64,000 nucleotides of DNA from Desulfonatronum lacustre DSM 10312. Lineage in GTDB: Bacteria > Desulfobacterota > Desulfovibrionia > Desulfovibrionales > Desulfonatronaceae. Positions 8,404-16,058 of the stretch are shown here, in pieces. Each line of letters starts with the position of its first letter. The stretch's first letter is position 1. The DNA lies in the NCBI RefSeq assembly GCF_000519265.1, contig NZ_KI912608.1:2015213-2079212 (forward strand), written 5' to 3'. A model generated the notes under the pieces. The model was not told the DNA's origin and made no database searches. It worked only from the letters and a program-made list of their open reading frames with translations. Position numbers and translations under genes: made by a program.

Positions 8404-8609
8404 GCAGTCCGTTCAAAAATCCCAAGTGCAAGAAGCAAGAAAAGCTATCCGGACACGTCCTGTGTCCGGCCCCTCCGGGCTGTGGCTGCGCCACATTTTC
8501 GATTGCCGTCCTGGCAATCGAATCAAGGTCAAAGCGTATTTATTGATACGTGAGAGTTTGAACTTTATGCGGCGACGCAGCAATTGGGAGTTTTTCAACG
8601 GACTGCTAA
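8404..8609. mobile_element. MITE-like element with terminal inverted repeats and internal hairpins
   Basis: About 206 bp with imperfect terminal inverted repeats. The left end reads GCAGTCCGTTCAAAAATCCC; the right end, on the other strand, reads GCAGTCCGTTGAAAAACTCCC. Between them lie several short hairpins: CCGGACAC...TGTGTCCGG, GTGGCTGCGCCAC, CGATTGCC...GGCAATCG and CGTATTTATTGATACG. No coding sequence is seen. It interrupts the two motB-like genes, and its right end contains the TAG stop of the upstream paralogue. A non-autonomous transposable element is the likeliest explanation. Confidence 0.7.
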
Positions 8610-9439
8610 GGTCGCGGGGAGTTGTCCGGCGCATCGGGAAACCGGAAAATAAAGTCCCTGTAAATATATTCCTCCGGCATGGTGCTCGCATCCGGTCGGG
8701 CCAAGCGCGGCGTCCAGGTTTCGTTGCGTCGATCCAGAATAAAGTCCACCCTTCTGTTGGCGCGACGTCCTTGCGGCGTTTGCGGGCTTTCCCGCGGCTG
8801 GAACCGCCCCAGTCCTTCCATGCGCAGGTTTTCCACGGGAACGCCTTGCTCCAAAAGAAAACGGTACACGCTCATCGCCCGGAACAAGGACAAGGTCCAG
8901 GAAGGATCCGGAACTTCGTCAGACATCGCCGTCTGGTAGATCGCCTCGAACTCATCCCGCAACACCGAGGTATGCCCGGCGATCTGCACGGGAGCCTCGA
9001 CCACGCGCAGCACCGGAACCACCTGTCGCAAAAACGCTCTGCCCCCGGGCGATAGGTCCGTTTCTCCGGAGGGAAACAAGACCGCCGTATTCACGCTGAA
9101 AATCTGCACGAACCGGTTGCTGACGAACTGCAAGTCCTCCTCGATGTCGTCCCAGAGCAGTTCCTTGAGCGCGGCCAGATCCCGATCCGGGGGAATCGGC
9201 CCGGGATGGGCGGATTCCAAACTTTCCTGGACGCCCAGGACGTCCGGCTTGGCCTGAGTCATCCCGAACGTGCCCAGTAACGAACCGAGAGCCAGTCGAA
9301 TCCTGCGCTCATCCATCAAGGAGGCGTTGGTCACCAGGTAGACGAAAAATGCCATGATCAGGATCATCAAACCCGTGAAGGTCAGCAGCCAACCGGGAGT
9401 TTGCGGTGCGGCCTTCTTTTTTTCCCGCTTCTTGCCCAT
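8606..9439 (-). CDS. MotB-like OmpA-domain protein lacking the stator aspartate
   Basis: 277-aa paralogue of MotB, encoded between motA and motB. The N-terminus has the MotB pattern (Lys-rich stretch, then WLLTFTGLMILIMAFFVYLV), but glycine (Gly23) replaces the ion-binding aspartate. The C-terminal OmpA-like domain is present (PVQIAGHTSVLRDEF; RRANRRVDFILD), though the usual GHTD reads GHTS. It probably cannot carry ions, so a structural or regulatory role beside MotA/MotB is inferred. The stop codon lies in the terminal repeat of the adjacent mobile element, so the original C-terminus may have been altered. Confidence 0.85.
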   Translation of the reverse strand: MGKKREKKKAAPQTPGWLLTFTGLMILIMAFFVYLVTNASLMDERRIRLALGSLLGTFGMTQAKPDVLGVQESLESAHPGPIPPDRDLAALKELLWDDIEEDLQFVSNRFVQIFSVNTAVLFPSGETDLSPGGRAFLRQVVPVLRVVEAPVQIAGHTSVLRDEFEAIYQTAMSDEVPDPSWTLSLFRAMSVYRFLLEQGVPVENLRMEGLGRFQPRESPQTPQGRRANRRVDFILDRRNETWTPRLARPDASTMPEEYIYRDFIFRFPDAPDNSPRP

Positions 9440-9463
9440 GGAAATATCCGGTCCAGCTCGGCA

Positions 9464-10225
9464 TCAGTCCGACTGGGTGCGCACTTTGGGAGGCAGAAAA
9501 CCGTTCAATTTTTCTTCGATGATCCTGGGGTTTTCTCCTCGGGAAATGGACAAAATGCCCTCCAGGGCCAATTCCCGGAGCAGCACTTCCTCTTTGCTGC
9601 GGGTTTTCAGTTTGCCGGAAAGAGGGTTGAAGACCAGGTTGGCCAAAACCGCGCCGTAGAACGTGGTGATCAAGGCCACGGCCATGGCCGGCCCGATGGC
9701 CGACGGGTCGTCCATGCTTTGCAGCATCTGGACCAGCCCGATGACCGTGCCGATCATCCCCAGGGCCGGCGCGTACATGCCCATGGCCGCGAAAATGTCC
9801 GCCCCGGTCTCATGGCGTTCCTGCAGGTAGGCGATTTCCGTTTCCATGATGTCCTGAATCATCTGCGGCTCCACCCCGTCCACCGTGAGCTGCATGGCCT
9901 TGCGGAGATAAGCGTCGTCGATCTCCTTGAGCAGGGGCTCCAGGGAAAGAATCCCCTCCTTGCGCGCCCGGTTGGCATAGTCCAGAAACTGGCCGATGGT
10001 GTCGCCGGGCTTGGGCAATTGATTGAAAAAGCAGTTCTTGACCACGCCGGTCACGCCGAGAATATGGCCCAGCGGGTAGTGGACCAGGGTCGCCCCGATG
10101 GTCCCGCCGACCACGATCAGGAGCGAAGGAATCGACACGAACACGAACAGGCTGCTGCCCATCATGATCGCGGAAATAACCAGCCCAAAAGAAAGCACTA
10201 CCCCGATGATCGTCGCCAGATCCAT
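9464..10225 (-). CDS. motA: Flagellar stator protein MotA
   Basis: Ion-channel subunit of the flagellar stator, 253 aa, PomA/MotA length. Four membrane segments are visible: ATIIGVVLSFGLVISAIMMG; FVSIPSLLIVVGGTIGATLV; MGMYAPALGMIGTVIGLVQML, with the conserved proline; and PAMAVALITTFYGAVLANLV. The cytoplasmic loop includes YLRKAMQLTVDG. The ATG follows an AGGG site. It is the first gene of the flagellar run, and no other stator pair is seen in the window. Confidence 0.95.
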   Translation of the reverse strand: MDLATIIGVVLSFGLVISAIMMGSSLFVFVSIPSLLIVVGGTIGATLVHYPLGHILGVTGVVKNCFFNQLPKPGDTIGQFLDYANRARKEGILSLEPLLKEIDDAYLRKAMQLTVDGVEPQMIQDIMETEIAYLQERHETGADIFAAMGMYAPALGMIGTVIGLVQMLQSMDDPSAIGPAMAVALITTFYGAVLANLVFNPLSGKLKTRSKEEVLLRELALEGILSISRGENPRIIEEKLNGFLPPKVRTQSD

Positions 10226-10252
10226 AAGGGACCCTCAATTCCTTTTACCTCA

Positions 10253-10277
10253 CGCGGCCCCAAACGGCCAGGCCGCG
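10253..10277. other. GC-rich inverted repeat between yggS and motA
   Basis: A perfect 7-bp stem, CGCGGCC / GGCCGCG, with an 11-base loop in the 90-bp gap upstream of motA. No T-tract follows on the minus strand, so it is not a classical terminator. It could affect read-through from yggS or the motA leader. Confidence 0.35.
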
Positions 10278-10315
10278 CCCACGTTTTAGATTTTTACTTT
10301 TTTCGCGTTCCCTGG

Positions 10316-11062
10316 TCACGACGCAACCCGCGTCGGGCGCTCGCCGAAAATCCGCGTCCCGATCCGCACCATGGTCGCCCCTTCGGCAATGGCCTGGGGA
10401 AAATCATCCGTCGTGCCCATGGAAAGCTCCGGTAACGCGAGCCCGGTCTGCCGCCGTACAGCATCCCGCAGCTTCCTAAGTTCACTGAAGAGGCGCTGCT
10501 TATGCGCCAAATCCAATTCAAAGGGCGGCAGTGCCATCAAGCCGCGCAAAGCCAATCCGGACAACCCGCCGACATGCTCCACCAGGTTCGAAAGCTCTTC
10601 CGGAGCTATCCCGCCTTTTTGCCGCTCGTCTCCGAGGTTCACCTGAATAAGGACATCCAGCACTTGGCTTTTGGCTTGAAATCTTTCATGCAAATCCAAA
10701 GCCAACACCGCATTGTCGAGACCATGAAACAGAATAAAGTTTCCGGGCAGGTACTTGGCCTTATTGCGTTGCAACCTGCCCAAAAAGTGCCATCGCAAAT
10801 CCGGACGACGGATTTCCCGCTGCTTGGCCAGGGCCTCTTGGACGTAGTTTTCGCCGAAGTCGCGCTGCCCCGCTTCGGCCAGGGTCGCCACGGCAGCCGC
10901 GGGCTGATACTTGGACACGGCGACGATCCGGACCTCCTCCGGTTTTCGGCCATGGCGGACGGCGAGTTCGGCGACCATTCGCCGGGTTCGCGCATACCGC
11001 TCATGCAAATCCGCCGCACACTCCTCGCTCTCATGGGCATCCAATCCCGTCGTCACATTCAT
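10316..11062 (-). CDS. yggS: YggS/PLPBP family pyridoxal-phosphate homeostasis protein
   Basis: Single-domain fold-type III PLP-binding protein, 248 aa, that buffers free PLP. The PLP lysine is Lys51 in VRIVAVSKYQ. The family motifs DFGENYVQEA, LRWHFLGRLQRNKAKYL, VLIQVNLGDERQKGG and LSMGTTDDFPQAIAEGATMVRIG are all present. An ATG with a G-rich site is used. It is transcribed toward motA and is possibly the first gene of that transcript. A tandem heptamer array lies directly upstream. Confidence 0.93.
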   Translation of the reverse strand: MNVTTGLDAHESEECAADLHERYARTRRMVAELAVRHGRKPEEVRIVAVSKYQPAAAVATLAEAGQRDFGENYVQEALAKQREIRRPDLRWHFLGRLQRNKAKYLPGNFILFHGLDNAVLALDLHERFQAKSQVLDVLIQVNLGDERQKGGIAPEELSNLVEHVGGLSGLALRGLMALPPFELDLAHKQRLFSELRKLRDAVRRQTGLALPELSMGTTDDFPQAIAEGATMVRIGTRIFGERPTRVAS

Positions 11063-11082
11063 CCCCCATCCGCCTTCGTTTT

Positions 11083-11158
<76 letters not shown>

Positions 11159-11323
11159 TTCAAAACGCCCACCTTGAATTGTTCACCCGCGCTGGTCAAT
11201 ACGCGAGCTGAAAAACAGCCCGGCGGGCCTTGTGCTGGGCCGACCTTTGGAGTTACAAAACCGTGGTTCACGGCTTACTACCGGACCATCGCCGTCCGTC
11301 AATTTCATTTTTCAGGAGAACCC

Positions 11324-12502
11324 ATGCATATCGCCAAAAAAATTCGCTCCATTCCACCGTCGGCCACCCTGGCCGTGAACGCCAAGGCTCAGGAACTGAC
11401 GGCCCAAGGAAAAAAGATCATCAGCCTGGCCGTCGGCGAACCGGACTTTCCCACCCCCGAGCATGTCCGCCAAGCGGCCAAGGATGCCCTGGACGAGGGG
11501 TTCACCCGCTACACCCCGGTACCCGGCATTCCGGCCCTGCGCAAGACCGTGGCCGGCTACTTCGCCGGGATCGCCGGCCAGGACGAGCTGCCCGCCGAGG
11601 CGACCATGATCTGCAACGGCGGCAAGCATGCCCTGTACAACCTGTTCCAGGCCTTGCTGGAGCCCGGCGATTCGGTGCTGATTCCCGCGCCCTACTGGGT
11701 CAGTTATCCGCCCATGGTTCTGCTGGCCGAAGGCAAGCCGACCATCATCCCCTCCACGCCGGAGCGGCGCTTTCTGATCACCCCGGAAGACCTGGAGCGC
11801 CACGCCCCCCAAGGCGCCAGAGTACTCCTGCTCAATTCCCCCTCCAACCCCACGGGCTGCCACTATTCCCAGGACGAACTGGACGCCCTGATCGGCTGGG
11901 CCCTGGAGCGGGACATCTTCGTGATCTCCGATGAAATCTACGACCAACTGGTCTATCCGCCGGCCCGCCCCAGCAGCGCGGTCTCCTGGTGGGTCAAATT
12001 TCCGGACAAGGTCGCGGTGGTCAACGGTCTGTCCAAGTCCATGGCCATGACCGGCTGGCGGATCGGCTACGTCCTGGCCCACCCGGACCTGATCAAGGCC
12101 ATGGTTCGCATCCAGGGTCAAAGCACGTCCAACGTCTGCTCCATCACCCAGAAGGCCGCCCTGGCCGCCCTGACCGGCCCCATGGACAGCCTCCGGGAGA
12201 TGCGCGTCGCATTCCAGCGCCGCCGGGATCTGGCCCTGGAGAAGATCGCCTCCTGGCCCGGGGTGGTCTGCCCCAAGCCGGACGGGGCCTTCTACCTGTT
12301 CCCTCGGCTGGACGCCCTGTTCACCAAGGACCGAAACGATTCCGCGGCCTTGTGCACGTACATCCTGGAGCGGGCCGGCGTGGCCCTGGTCCCTGGAGTC
12401 GCTTTTGGCGACGATCGCTGCGTGCGCTTCTCCTACGCCCTGGACGATGAAACCCTGGTCACGGCCCTGGACCTGGTCCGGAACGCCCTGCTGGACGCGT
12501 AA
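11324..12502 (+). CDS. aatA: Aspartate aminotransferase (class I/II, PLP-dependent)
   Basis: Transfers the amino group of aspartate to 2-oxoglutarate, 392 aa. The start MHIAKK has an AGGAG site eight bases upstream. Subgroup I-gamma (bacterial AspC/AatA) features: SLAVGEPDFPTPEHVRQAA, RYTPVPGIPALR, LLNSPSNPTGCHYSQDEL, ISDEIYDQLVY, the PLP lysine Lys238 in GLSKSMAMTGWRIGYV, and the C-terminal FGDDRCVRFSYA. It lies seven bases upstream of a sensor kinase gene, so they may be cotranscribed. A related specificity (aromatic or prephenate aminotransferase) cannot be excluded. Confidence 0.9.
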   Translation: MHIAKKIRSIPPSATLAVNAKAQELTAQGKKIISLAVGEPDFPTPEHVRQAAKDALDEGFTRYTPVPGIPALRKTVAGYFAGIAGQDELPAEATMICNGGKHALYNLFQALLEPGDSVLIPAPYWVSYPPMVLLAEGKPTIIPSTPERRFLITPEDLERHAPQGARVLLLNSPSNPTGCHYSQDELDALIGWALERDIFVISDEIYDQLVYPPARPSSAVSWWVKFPDKVAVVNGLSKSMAMTGWRIGYVLAHPDLIKAMVRIQGQSTSNVCSITQKAALAALTGPMDSLREMRVAFQRRRDLALEKIASWPGVVCPKPDGAFYLFPRLDALFTKDRNDSAALCTYILERAGVALVPGVAFGDDRCVRFSYALDDETLVTALDLVRNALLDA

Positions 12503-12508
12503 TCACCC

Positions 12509-13954
12509 TTGAAAACCAAGATCACCTTCGGCCCCAGGCCGTTTCAGCCCGTCAAATTCCTGTCATGGAGTTCGCTGGTCCTGATCCTGGCGGTGAACCT
12601 GCTGCTGTCCGTGTTCATCGCCAACTCCGCCCGCCAGACCATGCTGGAAAAGAACCAGGAGTTCGCCATTCTGTTGGCCGAAAACCTGAACCATCAGATT
12701 TTCCAGCGCTTCACCCTGCCCACGGTGATCGGCTTTGGTCGGATCGAGCTGCGCAATCCGGCCCAGTACGAGCGGCTGGACCAGATCGTGTTGTCCACGA
12801 TCCACAGCTTCCACGTCCTGGAAGTCCGCATCTACGACTTCGACCACCAAATCGCCTACTCCACCAATCAGGATTTGGTGGGCAAGACCGAGGCCGCGGG
12901 CAAGGCCGTGCGGCAAGCCCTGGACCCGGGCGTTTCCAGTTTTGAGCTGGTCAGCCGCGTCTCTTCCTGGTGGGCCATGTTCTCCCTCGAACTGGCCCCG
13001 GAAAGCTTCGTTCTGCGGACCATCTACCCTTTGCGGGCCGAGCGCGGGTTCGACCCGGTGACCGGGCCGGGGCCGATCATGGGCGCACTGGAATTCACCC
13101 AGGACATCACCGACGACTACGAAGCCGTGCTCCTGTTTCAGCTTATGATCCTGGCCGCCTCCTTCGCCTCGTCCCTGGTGCTCTTCTCCGTGCTCTACCT
13201 GATCATTCGCCGGGCCGCCGGGACCATTGCCAAGCGGGCTGAAGAAAAGGAGCGTTTGGAGAGGGAACTGCACCAGAATGAAAAGCTAGCCAGCATGGGA
13301 CGGACCGTGGCCAGCATCGCCCACGAGATCCGCAACCCCCTGGGCATCATCCGCAGCACGGCCGAACTGCTCATGAAGCGCTCCCAAAACCGCGAGGGAG
13401 CGGGAGATCCGCAGCAAACCCGCCTGCTCAAGGCGATTTTCGACGAGTCCCTGCGACTCTCCCAGACCGTGAACGACTTTCTGGACTATGCCCGGCCCAA
13501 GGCCCCGAACAAGACCAATGTCGACCTGTCCCATGTCCTGGACCAGGTCCTGGCCTTCTGGGAACACGAGATGGCCGAAAAAGGCGTGGAGGTCCACCGA
13601 ACCGACACCGCCGGGCTGGCGGTCATGGGTGACAAGGACTTGCTCTACCGAGCCGTCTACAACATCCTGGCCAACGCCCTGCAAGCCATGAACGGCCCCG
13701 GGGCCATCCATATTTCCACGCAAAAAGATTCCGCGGGCGTCACGCTGACCATCCGGGACACCGGACCCGGGATCCCTGTGCAGCTCACGGACAAAATCCT
13801 GGACCCCTTCTTCACCACCAAGGAAAAAGGTACGGGGCTCGGCCTGTCCATCGTCAACAGCATCCTGCGCAGCCATGACGCCCGGCTCGAACTGGCCAAC
13901 CATCCCCAGGGCGGCGCGGAAGTCCGAATGTTTTTTCCAGAAGGGGAGAGCTGA
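12509..13954 (+). CDS. Membrane sensor histidine kinase (NtrB/ZraS-like)
   Basis: 481 aa from a TTG start; no better start precedes the first membrane helix. Two membrane segments (LVLILAVNLLLSVFIA and LMILAASFASSLVLFSVLYLII) flank a ~160-residue periplasmic sensor region. The HisKA box SIAHEIRNPLGIIRSTAEL carries the phospho-accepting His272. The ATPase domain shows NILANALQAM (N box), RDTGPGIP and KGTGLGLSIV. It is followed two bases later by the cognate sigma-54 response regulator. The signal sensed is unknown. Confidence 0.92.
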   Translation: MKTKITFGPRPFQPVKFLSWSSLVLILAVNLLLSVFIANSARQTMLEKNQEFAILLAENLNHQIFQRFTLPTVIGFGRIELRNPAQYERLDQIVLSTIHSFHVLEVRIYDFDHQIAYSTNQDLVGKTEAAGKAVRQALDPGVSSFELVSRVSSWWAMFSLELAPESFVLRTIYPLRAERGFDPVTGPGPIMGALEFTQDITDDYEAVLLFQLMILAASFASSLVLFSVLYLIIRRAAGTIAKRAEEKERLERELHQNEKLASMGRTVASIAHEIRNPLGIIRSTAELLMKRSQNREGAGDPQQTRLLKAIFDESLRLSQTVNDFLDYARPKAPNKTNVDLSHVLDQVLAFWEHEMAEKGVEVHRTDTAGLAVMGDKDLLYRAVYNILANALQAMNGPGAIHISTQKDSAGVTLTIRDTGPGIPVQLTDKILDPFFTTKEKGTGLGLSIVNSILRSHDARLELANHPQGGAEVRMFFPEGES

Positions 13955-13955
13955 C

Positions 13956-15329
13956 ATGTCCAACCACGTTCTCGTACTCGACGACGAACAAAACTATCTG
14001 CTGCTGCTGGAAACCCTGCTCGGCGACGAAGGCTACACCGTCACCGCTCTCCAGGACCCGGAACTGGCCTTGGCCTATCTGGAGGAATCCGAAGTGGACG
14101 TGATCATCACGGACATGAAGATGCCCAAGATGTCCGGCCAGGACGTGCTGGCCCACGTTCAGAAAAACTACCCGCACATTCCGGTGCTGATCATGACCGC
14201 CTACGGGTCCATCGATACCGCGGTGGTGGCCATGCGTCACGGAGCCTTCGACTACATCACCAAGCCCTTTGCCAACGATGAAATAACTCTCTCCGTGCGC
14301 AAGGCCGCGCAACTGGCCCAAGCTCAGCGCCGCTACAGCCTGCTTTCCGAGAACCTGGAGCAACGCTACGGCGTGCACCAGATCATTGGTCGGAGCAAGG
14401 CCATGCGGCGGGTTCTGGACATGGTCGACCGGGCCGCGCCCAGCAAGAGCACGGTCCTGATCACCGGGGAATCCGGGACCGGCAAGGAACTCATCGCCAA
14501 GGCCATCCATTTCACCTCCCCGCGCAAAAAAGGGCCGTTCATTTCCGTAAACTGCATGGCCCTGAACCCCGGAGTCCTGGAAAGCGAGCTGTTCGGCCAT
14601 GAAAAAGGCTCCTTCACCGGAGCCGTGGCCCGCAAGCGCGGCCGCTTTGAACTGGCCCACGGGGGCACGCTGTTTTTGGATGAAATCGGCGAATTGTCCC
14701 AGGATTTGCAGGTCAAGCTCCTGCGCGTGCTCCAGGAGCGCAGCTTCGAGCGGGTGGGCGGATCCGAGCTCATCAGCGTGGACATCCGGATCGTCACGGC
14801 CACCAACAAGGACTTGCAGGCCTCGATCCAGTCCGGGGCGTTCCGCGAGGACCTCTTCTACCGCCTGAACGTGGTCCAGATCCCCCTGCCGTCTCTGCGG
14901 GAGCGCCGGGAGGACATCCCGCTGCTGGCGGCCCATTTTCTGAAAAAATTCTCCGAGGAAAATGCCGGGCACGTCAAAGGCTTCACCGCGGACGCCATCG
15001 ACTATCTCACGGCCTACGAATGGCCGGGCAACGTCCGGCAACTGGAGAACGTGGTGGAGCGCTGCGTGGTCATGGCCGGGGACGAGATGATCCGGGCGGA
15101 CGACCTGCCGCCCGAGATCAAGGACGAGGAGGCCCAGTTCAAAAGCGCCGTGGACCTGCTCCCGGCCCGTCTGAACCTGGCCGACACCCTGGAAAAAATC
15201 GAAGCCGCCCTGATCCGCCGCGCCCTGGTCCACACCAACTTCGTCCAGGTCAAAACCGCGGACATGCTCGGCATCTCCAAGAGCCTGTTGCAGTACAAGC
15301 TGAAGAAATACAAGTTGACGGGAAATTGA
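13956..15329 (+). CDS. Sigma-54-dependent response regulator (NtrC family)
   Basis: 457-aa transcriptional activator. The receiver domain (1-120) has acidic residues LDDE and the phospho-acceptor Asp53 in ITDMKMPKMSG. The AAA+ domain has Walker A GESGTGKE (171-178) and the sigma-54 contact loop GSFTGA (218-223; serine for the usual alanine). Walker B is GGTLFLDEIGEL. The C-terminal Fis-type helix-turn-helix includes TADMLGISKSLLQYKLKKY. The start ATG has AGGGGAGAG upstream and lies one base after the kinase stop. It probably activates genes from a -24/-12 promoter; targets are not identifiable here. Confidence 0.95.
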   Translation: MSNHVLVLDDEQNYLLLLETLLGDEGYTVTALQDPELALAYLEESEVDVIITDMKMPKMSGQDVLAHVQKNYPHIPVLIMTAYGSIDTAVVAMRHGAFDYITKPFANDEITLSVRKAAQLAQAQRRYSLLSENLEQRYGVHQIIGRSKAMRRVLDMVDRAAPSKSTVLITGESGTGKELIAKAIHFTSPRKKGPFISVNCMALNPGVLESELFGHEKGSFTGAVARKRGRFELAHGGTLFLDEIGELSQDLQVKLLRVLQERSFERVGGSELISVDIRIVTATNKDLQASIQSGAFREDLFYRLNVVQIPLPSLRERREDIPLLAAHFLKKFSEENAGHVKGFTADAIDYLTAYEWPGNVRQLENVVERCVVMAGDEMIRADDLPPEIKDEEAQFKSAVDLLPARLNLADTLEKIEAALIRRALVHTNFVQVKTADMLGISKSLLQYKLKKYKLTGN

Positions 15330-15350
15330 ACGGCTCGAACGGCCGAATGA

Positions 15351-15734
15351 TCAGCAAAGCATGCAAACGGGATCGCCATACGCGCCGACATGCTCGTCCG
15401 CCGTCAAAAGGGCGACGTCCTCGTAGCGGGCTTGGGCGATCAAGAGACGGTCAAACGGATCATTATGAAGAAGAGGCAAATCGACGGTTGTAGCTGCATG
15501 GTCGGCGGAGACGGGTAACACAATCATCCGGGCTTCTCGAACCGACGCCAACAACAGACGAGGCGCGACATGGAGCTTGCCCAGCTTGTATTTGATCCCG
15601 ACTTCCCAAATGGAGGCGACACTGACCAAGCATGTCGCTTCCTTGATCTGCTTGCACCCGGAAGCGCTCAACCGAGGATGCCCGGCAAGCCACCAGAGAA
15701 CGATGTGCGTATCCAGCAAAAGCTTCGCCGTCAT
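15351..15734 (-). CDS. vapC: VapC-type PIN-domain toxin
   Basis: Predicted PIN ribonuclease of a type II toxin-antitoxin module, 127 aa. Acidic catalytic residues are visible: Asp8 (LLLDTHIVLWW), Glu44 (SIWEVGIK), Asp92/Asp95 (NDPFDRLLIAQA) and Asp113 (LLTADEH). It overlaps the antitoxin gene by 4 bp (ATGA) and is transcribed after it. It converges on the response-regulator gene. The RNA target is unknown. Confidence 0.92.
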   Translation of the reverse strand: MTAKLLLDTHIVLWWLAGHPRLSASGCKQIKEATCLVSVASIWEVGIKYKLGKLHVAPRLLLASVREARMIVLPVSADHAATTVDLPLLHNDPFDRLLIAQARYEDVALLTADEHVGAYGDPVCMLC

Positions 15735-15988
15735 GAAGCGTTTCCAGCGTGAGGATTGAACAGGGCCGCGACCTCTTCTTCCACCTCGGAGGAGAAAGCC
15801 GCGTCAAGTTCATCGGCTGAAATGTCCAAGGAGTGATAGCCCGTGGTGCGATGAGCGGGTTCCGAAAGCGGGGTGAGCCGGACAAGGGGCTTGCCGGAGC
15901 TGAAAAGCAGGACGTGTTCTCCAGCCAACGCGGCCTGCATCAATTGAAAAATCTGTGTATCACGATCATCGATATGAACTTCCAGCAT
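15731..15988 (-). CDS. Phd/YefM-type antitoxin
   Basis: 85-aa antitoxin partner of the PIN toxin. The start MLEVHIDDRDTQIFQLMQ has an AGGGGGCG site, which decides it over the longer frame. The N-terminal part follows the Phd/YefM fold (LMQAALAGEHVLLFSSGKPLVRLTPL). The acidic C-terminus (LDISADELDAAFSSEVEEEV) is the likely toxin-binding tail. It is divergent from recD2 70 bp away and probably autoregulates from that gap. Confidence 0.88.
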   Translation of the reverse strand: MLEVHIDDRDTQIFQLMQAALAGEHVLLFSSGKPLVRLTPLSEPAHRTTGYHSLDISADELDAAFSSEVEEEVAALFNPHAGNAS

Positions 15989-16058
15989 AAACGCCCCCTT
16001 TACTCCGAGTGTATGGGGAACCGATCCGAAGTCAACCCAGCCTCCAAAGCAGCCGATC

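Noticed and set aside
11174..11323. N-terminal extension of the aspartate aminotransferase to the upstream in-frame start at 11174
   Set aside because: AGGAG before the ATG at 11324 and the family N-terminus starting there favour the shorter form.
13854..15233. 459-codon minus-strand frame over the response regulator
   Set aside because: Antisense of an NtrC-family protein with all its motifs.
15330..15350. Weak inverted repeat after the response-regulator stop as a terminator
   Set aside because: The stem is short and imperfect and there is no T-tract on either strand.
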